NCBI GenBank assembly: GCA_016928975.1
Contig: JAFGJR010000279.1
Location: 1 to 17,614, forward strand
Length of the DNA stretch: 17,614 bases
Direction of reading: 5' to 3'
DNA from: Sedimentisphaerales bacterium
Lineage (GTDB): Bacteria > Planctomycetota > Phycisphaerae > Sedimentisphaerales > SG8-4
Position numbers and translations under genes: made by a program. Positions 6,862-14,188 of this stretch are shown one piece after another; within the stretch, counting starts at the first letter, position 1, and every line of letters begins with the position of its first letter. A model generated the notes under the pieces. It ran no database searches, was not told the origin of the DNA, and saw only the letters and a program-made list of their open reading frames with translations.

Positions 6862-9264
6862 AACGCGCTGTGGCACGACATCAAGTACGCTCTTCGGCAA
6901 CTGGGAAAGAGTCCCGGTTTCACCAGCGTGGCTGTCCTGACGTTGGCTCTCGGCATAGGGGTGAATACGGCGATCTTCAGTGTGGTGAACAGCGTGCTCC
7001 TGCGTGCATTGCCATTTCCCGATTCGGATCGGCTCGTGAGTATCTCGCCAGTATTTGGGGATGGCAGCATCGGGCCGGCGTCATATCCCGATTTTGTAGA
7101 CTGGCGACAACAGGCTTGGTCGTTTGAGGACCTGGCCGCGTATGCGTCCCACCTGGAGGATTTCGTCACGGGTGACATGGCGGAGAGACTCTCCGGCGCC
7201 AGTGTGTCCCAGGGGTTCTTTGCCCTGCTGAGAGTGAACGTGTGCATCGGTCGGACCTTTCTTGAAGGAGAAGACCAACCCGGCGCGGATCCGGTTGTCG
7301 TCCTCAGCCAGGGAATATGGAAGCGGTACTTCGCCGAGGATCCACGCATTCCGGGGAGAACCGTGAGACTCGGCGACGTGGATTATACAGTGGTCGGGGT
7401 ATTGTCCGGCGGTTTTGAGTGTCCCCCGCTGAAATGGGTCGACTTCTGGGTGCCTCTCACCGAGCGGCATCCTCGCAGCCACGGCCAGTATGAAGTCCTC
7501 GGTCGTGTGAGACCTGGCGTGACAGTAGCACAGGCCCGGGTGGAAATGGCGGGCATCGCCGCACGGCTCGCTCAAACGTATCCCGCGTCCCATAGCGAGA
7601 ACAGAGGCGTCAGGGTGGAGTTGTTGTCTGACCATATCATAGGAGAGATATGCCTGTTTCTATGGGTGCTGATGGGGGCCACCACGTTTGTCCTGCTGAT
7701 TGCCTGTGCCAACGTCGCCCACCTTGTCCTGACTCGGGCCACGGCACGCCAGAAGGAAATGGCCGTTCGTCAGACTCTGGGAGCAAGCCGTTGGCGCATT
7801 GCCCGGCAGATGCTCACGGAGAACCTGTTGCTGACTCTGCTGGGCGGGATCGCCGGCGTTCTGTTGGCCCAGTGGAGTGTCGCTCTGCTCCGAACGCGCC
7901 TGGCGTGGATCGTGCCGCGAGCCGATCAGATCAGCGTCGATCTACCGGCGCTGGGTCTGGTATTGCTGATATCTCTGGTCATCGGCCTGTTTCTTGCGAT
8001 GGCATCGACCATCTGGCTGCGTGGTCTGGTGTCTGGGGCGTCTTTGCGTGAACGCTGGACCGCGCCGATGGCCAGGCGTCGACTCAGCGGAGGCTTGGTG
8101 ATACTGGAATTCAGTGCGGCCTTGATACTGCTGGTCGGGGCCGGACTGATGGGCCGGACGTTCTACAACCTGATAAGGGTCGATCCGGGCTTTGACCCGG
8201 CCAATGTACTGACCTTTGTGATTTCGCTTCCCTCTTCGCGGTATGCCGAGACCTCGCATCGCCTCGATTTCTGCCAGCGAACCTTGACGCGGTTGAAGTC
8301 TCTGCCTGGGGTACGTGCCGCAGCAATGGATGATAGCGTACCGTTCGCAGGTTGGTACAGTGTGTGGAACATGACTGCGTTGGAACGATCCGAGCCTCAG
8401 CCGCGCGATCTCGACGCGTCGGTTCATTCCATCACGCCGGACTATTTCCGAACCTTGCGCATTCCGCTGCGCAGTGGCCGGAGTTTCCATGAGCAGGACA
8501 TGGGTCGGGACCTCAAGCTTGTCATCGTCAACGAGGGGCTGGCTCAGATGGCTTGGCCCAATGAGAGCGCGTTGGGTCGGCATCTTATCTTGGGCCGTCC
8601 AGAACCTGACGGCACCCATCCGGCCTATGAGGTCATCGGGGTCGTGGGCAACACACTACAGAGCGAGCTCGCCGCCGAAGCGCAACCAAGCGCCTATTTT
8701 GCCTACTCCGCTCGGTTCTCAGACCAGAACCTCGGCTTCCTTGTTCGCACGGACGGGGACCCGGAGGATTTGATCCTGGATGTCCGCCATGTCATCCGGG
8801 AATTGGATCCGGCGCTACCCGTCGTGAACATGGGAACCATGTGGCGACACATGGGCGAGACCATCGACCGTCAGCGCCTCGCGCTGATACTGCTGGGAGC
8901 CTTCGCAATCCTGGCCGTCATTCTCGTCGGGGTCGGCGTTTATGGCCTCATGTCTTATGTGACCGACCAGCGGTCCCATGAGATAGGCATCCGCATTGCG
9001 ATGGGGGCACAATGTGGTCAGGTCATCACGATGGTTCTTCGGCAGGGCATGGTGTTGTCCGGCACGGGTTGTGCAATTGGGCTCCTGGGCGCGGCGGGTC
9101 TGGCGCGCTTTCTAACCAGTTACCTGTATGGTGTCAGCCCGACGGATCCGGTGACCTTGCTCCTGATCTCCTTGTTCTTATGCGCCGTGGGGGCGTCGGC
9201 CTGTTATATCCCTGCCCGCCGGGCGGCGCGGATCGATCCGATGGTAGCGCTGCGATACGAATAG
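6859..9264 (+). CDS. ADOP-4: duplicated MacB/FtsX-type permease
   Basis: A complete 801-residue permease with the canonical plan. The N-terminus MNALWHDIKYALRQLGKSPG leads into helix 1 (23-46, LGIGVNTAIFSVVN). The first periplasmic domain is at about 47-265, helices 2-4 near 266-291, 321-346 and 363-386, and helix 5 at 411-431. The second periplasmic domain is at about 432-672, with helices 6-8 near 673-700, 728-752 and 763-784. Coupling motifs are EMAVRQTLGA (300-309) and EIGIRIAMGA (708-717). Family landmarks SYPDFVDWR (75-83), YEVLGRVRPGV (211-221), PGFDPANVLTF (443-453) and YGVSPTDPVT (757-766) are textbook for the MacB_PCD/FtsX group. Its N-terminus is intermediate between the DLKY type on the left and the WQDIRY type on the right. 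Role: envelope transport or mechanotransmission by family inference; substrate unknown. Confidence 0.95.
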   Translation: MNALWHDIKYALRQLGKSPGFTSVAVLTLALGIGVNTAIFSVVNSVLLRALPFPDSDRLVSISPVFGDGSIGPASYPDFVDWRQQAWSFEDLAAYASHLEDFVTGDMAERLSGASVSQGFFALLRVNVCIGRTFLEGEDQPGADPVVVLSQGIWKRYFAEDPRIPGRTVRLGDVDYTVVGVLSGGFECPPLKWVDFWVPLTERHPRSHGQYEVLGRVRPGVTVAQARVEMAGIAARLAQTYPASHSENRGVRVELLSDHIIGEICLFLWVLMGATTFVLLIACANVAHLVLTRATARQKEMAVRQTLGASRWRIARQMLTENLLLTLLGGIAGVLLAQWSVALLRTRLAWIVPRADQISVDLPALGLVLLISLVIGLFLAMASTIWLRGLVSGASLRERWTAPMARRRLSGGLVILEFSAALILLVGAGLMGRTFYNLIRVDPGFDPANVLTFVISLPSSRYAETSHRLDFCQRTLTRLKSLPGVRAAAMDDSVPFAGWYSVWNMTALERSEPQPRDLDASVHSITPDYFRTLRIPLRSGRSFHEQDMGRDLKLVIVNEGLAQMAWPNESALGRHLILGRPEPDGTHPAYEVIGVVGNTLQSELAAEAQPSAYFAYSARFSDQNLGFLVRTDGDPEDLILDVRHVIRELDPALPVVNMGTMWRHMGETIDRQRLALILLGAFAILAVILVGVGVYGLMSYVTDQRSHEIGIRIAMGAQCGQVITMVLRQGMVLSGTGCAIGLLGAAGLARFLTSYLYGVSPTDPVTLLLISLFLCAVGASACYIPARRAARIDPMVALRYE
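9214..9228 (+). repeat. 3'-terminal seam, copy 5 (in ADOP-4)
   Basis: The exact 15-base spelling, followed by cgg atc gat ccg atg gta gcg ctg cga tac gaa. It forms the left end of the longer near-repeat listed at 9214-9291. Confidence 0.8.
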
Positions 9265-9274
9265 GAGAGATATG
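9262..9274 (+). promoter_or_regulatory. Stop-SD junction, ADOP-4 to ADOP-5
   Basis: TAGGAGAGAT then ATG. The spacing between AGGAG and the start is only 4 bases, the shortest of the five such junctions, and the intergenic distance is 7 rather than 9 bases. Confidence 0.7.
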
Positions 9275-11794
9275 AGAACGCTATGGCAAGACATTCGATA
9301 TGGCATCCGGATGCTGGTCAAGAAGCCCGGATTCACGGCTGTGGTCGTCCTGACGCTCGCTTTGGGCATTGGGGCCAATACGACCATCTTCAGCTTCCTG
9401 GACCGTGTTGTGCTTCGACCGCTATCTGTGAAGAAACCACGAGAACTGGTCAAGCTGGAATGTCAATATCAATACCAGCATGGCAATCATTCTGGTGTGG
9501 GTAAGGATGACAAATTCACCTATCCACTCTACGTGAGCTATCGCGATCAGTCTGACGTGTTCTCCGGCCTGATAGCCTACACGTCTGGCAAGTTGTCATC
9601 CGCTGTGCGGGTCGGTGATTCGGTCGAGCGCGTTGCATTATTGTCTGTCTCCAGCAACTACTTTTCTGTTCTTGGGATCAGACCTGTGATGGGGCGTTTC
9701 TTTCTTCCGGAGGAGGAAAGAGAGCAGGGTGCCCAGTCTGTAGCTGTAATCAGCCATGGTCTTTGGCGTCGTCTATTCGACGGCGATCCGGCGGTTCTGG
9801 GCAGGACTATTTCGATCAGCAACCATATCTTCACGGTCGTTGGTGTGACGCCGCCCGAGTTCACCGGAACTGTGGCGGCGGTGAATCCAGGAGTATATGT
9901 CACCCTTGGTGCGTTGCGACAGTTGGACAATTTCGCTTGGGACAATCCCGGTAATTTCTCGTTTTATTGTCTCGGACGTCTTAACACGGGAGTGAGTCGC
10001 GCCCAAGCCGAGGCCAGGCTCCTTGTCCTGACAGAGCAGATCAATCAAGGGGATTCTGATAGAACCGCCTATACGAATCTCATGGTCAAGGATGGAAGCC
10101 GAGGCACCAATGAGTTTGCCCATGAAGGTTATTGGTGGCTGGTCGTCACCTTGTTTCAGGCACCCACGATGCTGATCCTTTTGGTTGCCTGTGCCAATGT
10201 GGCGAACATATTGCTGGCTCGGGGGATGATGCGTCAGAGAGAGATCGCCATTCGCCGGGCCATGGGGGCTCATCGGAGTGACATCATTCGACAGTTGCTG
10301 GTGGAATGTTCACTTCTGGCGCTTTTGAGTGGTGCATGTGGCGCTCTCTTGACCCATTGGTTGACGCTCACACTTTGCTCGGCCCTGCCCATCATCCAAC
10401 AGTTGGGGTTGCCTGTAGGTGTTGACGGGCGCATTTTCTGTCTGACACTTCTGGGATCGTTGGGTTCCGTGTTTCTTTTTGGCCTGGTGCCGGCCTTGCA
10501 GGTGTCACGCCCCAACGTGATGAGTGTCCTGAAGGATGACGCGGGAACGGTCATGCTATTTGCACGACGCTGTAACTTGCGGAATATTCTGGTCGTCACC
10601 CAAGTGGCCGTCTCTGTGATTGTATTGTCATTTGGCGTGTTGTGCTTGCTGAGTCTGCGCGCGCTTCAAGTGGCGGATCCAGGTTACGATCATAGAGGAG
10701 TGTTAGCCGTATCCTTCGACGTCAAAGACGAATTGCCCGTCAACATAGACTTCAGACAACTACTCACGCATTTGCAGGAGCGAGTGACTTCCCTTCCCGG
10801 CGTGAAGGCCGTCAGTCTTGCATCGGGTGTGCCGTTAACGGCAACGGGACGGACTAGAACGGGCGCCGGATACATTGAAGACTACCAGAAGCCTGCGGAC
10901 AGGGACTATATCCCCTGGGATTATACGACGGTCGCCCCAGGGTACTTTCAGACGCTGGGCGTTCCTCTATTGCGGGGACGGGACTTCACATCGCAGGACG
11001 GTCCCGGAACATCCAGAGTTATGATCATAAACGAACTGATGGCGCAGCGCTTTTGGCCGGGCCAGGATCCGATCGGCAAGCACGTTGATGTCGGAGGGGG
11101 ACCGCGCGAAGTGATAGGCGTTGTCAAAGCGGTCAAGTTCCGTAACATTCGAGAAAGGCCTGGACCGTTGTCGTTCTGGCCGCTGGAACAATTCGATGCA
11201 AGCGGTAAGCCATCACCTGCCCACAAATGGGACTTGCTCATCCGTGTCCACGGTGATCGCCGGTCTCTGGTATCCTTATTACAGGGGGAATTGGAATCTG
11301 TGGGCTTGACGCCGGCAACGTATAAGATAGGCACCCTTGCTGAGCGGGCCAGTGAGCTACACAATCCACAACGTGTCATCACCGCGATCTTGACTCTGAT
11401 TGGTGCCCTGGGACTGTTGTTTGTGGCGACCGGGATTGCCGGCGTTATGGCCTTCGAGGTCAGTCAGCGAACTCGGGAGATTGGTGTGCGCATGGCATTA
11501 GGTGCCCAGTGGAAGGACGTGCTGCGCTTTGTATTGCGCAAAGGAGCCATCCTGACGGGCATTGGATTGGGACTTGGCCTGGGACTGAGTTGTATCCCGT
11601 GTTATATCTTGTTCCTCCTGGTGCCGGACTTCCGCTTTGTGGATGAGTACGCCCTTTACGGCGTGCACATGTGGGACCCATTGACTTACCTCTGTGTCAT
11701 ACTCCTTGTGTCGACCATCATGCTCGCAGCCTGCTACGTCCCCGCCCGCCGGGCGGCGAGGATCGATCCGATGATAGCGCTGAGGTACGAATAG
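9272..11794 (+). CDS. ADOP-5: duplicated MacB/FtsX-type permease, FTGT subtype
   Basis: A complete permease of 840 residues, the longest here. Helices lie near 23-46, 288-315, 345-367, 386-408, 437-461, 702-728, 755-784 and 800-823; periplasmic domains at about 47-287 and 462-701. Coupling motifs are EIAIRRAMGA (324-333) and EIGVRMALGA (736-745). It forms a subtype with ADOP-8: helix 1 ends in FSFLDRVVL rather than FSVVN, and the first periplasmic domain carries EFTGT (196-200). The loop between the last two helices is about 12 residues longer than in its neighbours (about 784-800). Base use differs: hand counts give 30 of 60 G+C at 9661-9720 and 32 of 60 at 10321-10380, against 39 of 60 at 12601-12660 in ADOP-6. 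This suggests a separate history, although its gene ends match those of its neighbours. Confidence 0.94.
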   Translation: MRTLWQDIRYGIRMLVKKPGFTAVVVLTLALGIGANTTIFSFLDRVVLRPLSVKKPRELVKLECQYQYQHGNHSGVGKDDKFTYPLYVSYRDQSDVFSGLIAYTSGKLSSAVRVGDSVERVALLSVSSNYFSVLGIRPVMGRFFLPEEEREQGAQSVAVISHGLWRRLFDGDPAVLGRTISISNHIFTVVGVTPPEFTGTVAAVNPGVYVTLGALRQLDNFAWDNPGNFSFYCLGRLNTGVSRAQAEARLLVLTEQINQGDSDRTAYTNLMVKDGSRGTNEFAHEGYWWLVVTLFQAPTMLILLVACANVANILLARGMMRQREIAIRRAMGAHRSDIIRQLLVECSLLALLSGACGALLTHWLTLTLCSALPIIQQLGLPVGVDGRIFCLTLLGSLGSVFLFGLVPALQVSRPNVMSVLKDDAGTVMLFARRCNLRNILVVTQVAVSVIVLSFGVLCLLSLRALQVADPGYDHRGVLAVSFDVKDELPVNIDFRQLLTHLQERVTSLPGVKAVSLASGVPLTATGRTRTGAGYIEDYQKPADRDYIPWDYTTVAPGYFQTLGVPLLRGRDFTSQDGPGTSRVMIINELMAQRFWPGQDPIGKHVDVGGGPREVIGVVKAVKFRNIRERPGPLSFWPLEQFDASGKPSPAHKWDLLIRVHGDRRSLVSLLQGELESVGLTPATYKIGTLAERASELHNPQRVITAILTLIGALGLLFVATGIAGVMAFEVSQRTREIGVRMALGAQWKDVLRFVLRKGAILTGIGLGLGLGLSCIPCYILFLLVPDFRFVDEYALYGVHMWDPLTYLCVILLVSTIMLAACYVPARRAARIDPMIALRYE
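11744..11758 (+). repeat. 3'-terminal seam, copy 6 (in ADOP-5)
   Basis: The exact 15-base spelling, although it sits at the end of a gene with visibly lower G+C than its neighbours. It is followed by agg atc gat ccg atg ata gcg ctg agg tac gaa. Confidence 0.8.
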
Positions 11795-11806
11795 GAGAGA
11801 GAAATG
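11792..11806 (+). promoter_or_regulatory. Stop-SD junction, ADOP-5 to ADOP-6
   Basis: TAGGAGAGAGAA then ATG; AGGAG lies 6 bases before the start. Confidence 0.75.
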
Positions 11807-14176
11807 GGAACGCTATGGCAAGATGTGCGGTATGGTCTTCGGATCCTGGCGAAGAATCCGGGGTTCACCGCTGTGGTGATCGTGATCCTGGCGGTGGCCA
11901 TCGGGGCCAATACGGCGATCTTCAGCGTCATCAACACCGTGATGCTGCGGCCGTTGCCCTACGAAGATTCCGATCGCATCGTGACGTTCCGCATGCAGAC
12001 CCGCCAGAGGCCGTCGGTGGGGACGCGCTATCGGGACGTGAGTCTGTGGCGCGAGCAGGACAAGGTGTTCGAAGCGGTGGCGGCCTACATCGGCGGATGG
12101 TTCTACATCGCAGGGATCGACCAGCCGCATGAGACCTGGGTCAACCAGGTCTCGGCCAACCTGTTCCCCTTGCTGGGCGTGCAACCCCTGCTGGGACGCG
12201 GGTTCTTGCCTGAGGAGGAGCAACCCGGCAGCGATGCCGTGGTCGTGGTGTGCGAGCGCTTCTGGCGCGAACACATCGGGGGAGATGCCGGCGTTCTCGG
12301 CAAGACCCTGATCCTTAACGGCCGGAGCCACACGATCGTGGGAGTCATGCCGAGCAGATTCGAGTTTCCCTTCGGCAGGTCCCAATCGCTATACCTGCCA
12401 CTGGTTGCAGAGCCGGACACCCCCGTGCACCCGCTGGGCCGGTTGAAGAAGCAAGTGACGCTGGAGCAGGCGCGGGCCGCGATGGCTGTTGCCGCCGGGC
12501 ATCAGCAGGAGCTCGATCCACAGAAGAGCGCCGGCTTGACGATTGGCGTTGACCGGCTGCTGGATTCGGTCCTTGAAGGCCGTCGCCGCTTGCCGTTGCT
12601 GCTGTGGGGCGCCGCCGGACTGGTTCTTCTGATCGCGTGCAGCAACGTGGCGAACCTGTTCCTGGCCCGTGCTGCGACACGGCAGCGCGAGGTGGCCATG
12701 CGAATCGCGCTTGGCGCCGGGCGGATGCGCGTCGTGCGACAGATGCTCACCGAGAGCCTGATCGTGAGCCTGGCCGCTGCTCTGGTTGGTCTTCTGCTGG
12801 CGTTCATCCTGGTCCAGGGGCTGGTCGGCTTGTGTCCGGCCGACATCCCTCGCTTGAGCGAAACACGCGTCGATTTCTCCGTTCTGTTGTTCACTCTGGG
12901 TATCTCTTTGTTGACGGGCCTGTTGTTCGGCGTGATGCCGGCCTGCCGGGGCTCGGACGTGCGTACCGGTCAGATGCTCAAAGAGGGCGCCGTCCAGACA
13001 TCGCGGGGACGCCGATGGCAGCACGTCAACGGCGGCCTCGTGATCTCCCAGGTTGCGCTGTCTCTGATTCTGCTGATGGGCGCCGGCCTGCTGACCCGCA
13101 GCCTGCTGGCCCTGCAAAGCATCGACCTGGGCTTTCGGCCGGAGAACGTCGTGGCCATGCAGATCAAACTGCCCGACGCCAAATACCCTGAGCGTCATCA
13201 ACGCCGGGCATTCTTCGCGGCCCTTCTGGAGCGCGTCCGCGCCTTGCCCGGCGTCCGCTCGGCGGCCCAGATGGACTGGCTGTTCGACATGAGCCACAGC
13301 GAATCCATGCCCACGGCCGTCTCCGTCCCCGGCTCGGCGAAGGCCGGTCCCGAGCCGCAGCAGGCCCAGTGGGTCCAGGTCAGCCCCGGCTTCTTCGAGA
13401 CCATGGGCATCCGCCTTCTCAAAGGACGCACCTTCAACGATCAGGATGGCGTTCGGAACGTGATCGTCGACGCGGAACTGGCACACAGGTGCTTCGGCGA
13501 CGCCGACCCGGTGGGACAGAAGATCACCAGCGACTTCATCGGCGATCATACCGTCGTCGGGGTGGTGGATACGACGCGCGATTTCCTGACACCGAAGCCG
13601 GGTGGAGTTCTATATGCGCGGACCGATCAAGGCTTCGGACTGTGCACGGTGATGGTCCGGACGGACGACGATCCCCTGCGCTTGGCCACGGCGCTGAGGG
13701 CGCAGGTGGCCTCGCTCGATAGCGAACAGGTGATCATGAAGTTCGAGACGGTGGACGCGAGACTGTCGAGCATGCTGGCACCGCCGCGATTCAATATGAT
13801 CCTGGTCAGCCTCTTCGCCGGGATTGCCCTGATCGTGGCGATGATCGGCGTTTACGGCCTGTTGCACTACAACGCGACCCGGCAGACGCGCGATATCGCG
13901 ATTCGCATGGCGCTGGGCGCGCGGAGCAGGGATGTCCTCGGGTCGGTGCTGCGGACAGGCTGCAAGCTGGTCCTGATCGGGGTGGGTCTGGGCGTCGCGG
14001 GAGCGTGGGCAATCACCCGCGTATTGTCGAGCTTGCTGTACGACATTACGGCGACCGATCCTGTGACGTTCATCTTCGTCTCGGTCGTTTTGACCGTTAT
14101 CGCCCTGTCGGCCAGCTACATTCCCGCCCGCCGGGCGGCGAAAGTCGATCCGATGGCGGCGCTGAGGTGCGAATAG
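11804..14176 (+). CDS. ADOP-6: duplicated MacB/FtsX-type permease
   Basis: A complete 790-residue permease, the shortest full copy. Helices lie near 23-46, 263-288, 317-341, 357-380, 409-431, 663-690, 718-744 and 754-774; periplasmic domains at about 47-262 and 432-662. Landmarks are SANLFPLLGVQPLLGRGF (117-134), TIVGVMP (177-183), SPGFFETMGIRLLKGRTF (527-544) and TVVGVVDTTRDF (583-594). The first coupling motif is EVAMRIALGA (296-305). The second is DIAIRMALGA (697-706), with Asp in place of the Glu found in all the others. It pairs most closely with ADOP-7: both have LPYE after helix 1, SLLY before the last helix and DLGF(R/Q)P at the start of the second periplasmic domain. Codons are strongly G+C-rich. 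Transport role by family inference; substrate unknown. Confidence 0.95.
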   Translation: MGTLWQDVRYGLRILAKNPGFTAVVIVILAVAIGANTAIFSVINTVMLRPLPYEDSDRIVTFRMQTRQRPSVGTRYRDVSLWREQDKVFEAVAAYIGGWFYIAGIDQPHETWVNQVSANLFPLLGVQPLLGRGFLPEEEQPGSDAVVVVCERFWREHIGGDAGVLGKTLILNGRSHTIVGVMPSRFEFPFGRSQSLYLPLVAEPDTPVHPLGRLKKQVTLEQARAAMAVAAGHQQELDPQKSAGLTIGVDRLLDSVLEGRRRLPLLLWGAAGLVLLIACSNVANLFLARAATRQREVAMRIALGAGRMRVVRQMLTESLIVSLAAALVGLLLAFILVQGLVGLCPADIPRLSETRVDFSVLLFTLGISLLTGLLFGVMPACRGSDVRTGQMLKEGAVQTSRGRRWQHVNGGLVISQVALSLILLMGAGLLTRSLLALQSIDLGFRPENVVAMQIKLPDAKYPERHQRRAFFAALLERVRALPGVRSAAQMDWLFDMSHSESMPTAVSVPGSAKAGPEPQQAQWVQVSPGFFETMGIRLLKGRTFNDQDGVRNVIVDAELAHRCFGDADPVGQKITSDFIGDHTVVGVVDTTRDFLTPKPGGVLYARTDQGFGLCTVMVRTDDDPLRLATALRAQVASLDSEQVIMKFETVDARLSSMLAPPRFNMILVSLFAGIALIVAMIGVYGLLHYNATRQTRDIAIRMALGARSRDVLGSVLRTGCKLVLIGVGLGVAGAWAITRVLSSLLYDITATDPVTFIFVSVVLTVIALSASYIPARRAAKVDPMAALRCE
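14126..14140 (+). repeat. 3'-terminal seam, copy 7 (in ADOP-6)
   Basis: The exact 15-base spelling, followed by aaa gtc gat ccg atg gcg gcg ctg agg tgc gaa. Confidence 0.8.
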
Positions 14177-14188
14177 GAGACGACTGTG
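14174..14188 (+). promoter_or_regulatory. Stop-SD junction, ADOP-6 to ADOP-7
   Basis: TAGGAGACGACT then GTG; AGGAG lies 6 bases before the start. It is the only junction of this type feeding a GTG start, which may lower initiation on ADOP-7 relative to its neighbours. Confidence 0.75.

Larger units (their letters stand above)
9214..9291 (+). repeat. Gene-boundary repeat, left copy (ADOP-4/ADOP-5)
   Basis: The last 17 codons of ADOP-4, the junction and the first codons of ADOP-5 closely match the next boundary at 11744-11823. The shared parts include GCCCGCCGGGCGGCG, ATCGATCCGATG, TACGAATAGGAGAGA and, after each start codon, the identical 16-mer GAACGCTATGGCAAGA (9276-9291 and 11808-11823). 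The gene bodies on either side are far less alike. Confidence 0.75.
11744..11823 (+). repeat. Gene-boundary repeat, right copy (ADOP-5/ADOP-6)
   Basis: The partner of 9214-9291. Relative to it, two bases are added between the ribosome site and the start codon. The two copies bracket exactly one gene, ADOP-5, as expected if it entered or was duplicated as a unit by recombination at its boundaries. Confidence 0.75.

Noticed and set aside
5716..6900. A 394-codon open frame on the minus strand inside ADOP-3
   Set aside because: It is antisense to a strongly supported permease gene. Its protein is low-complexity (rich in Arg, Gln, His, Gly), has no recognisable domain, and is what G+C-rich codon use produces on the opposite strand.
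12389..13549. A 386-codon minus-strand open frame inside ADOP-6
   Set aside because: Same reasoning: it mirrors the codon structure of ADOP-6, with Gln/His/Gly-rich composition and no family resemblance. The 291-codon minus-strand frame at 13610-14485 even crosses the ADOP-6/7 boundary and is rejected too.
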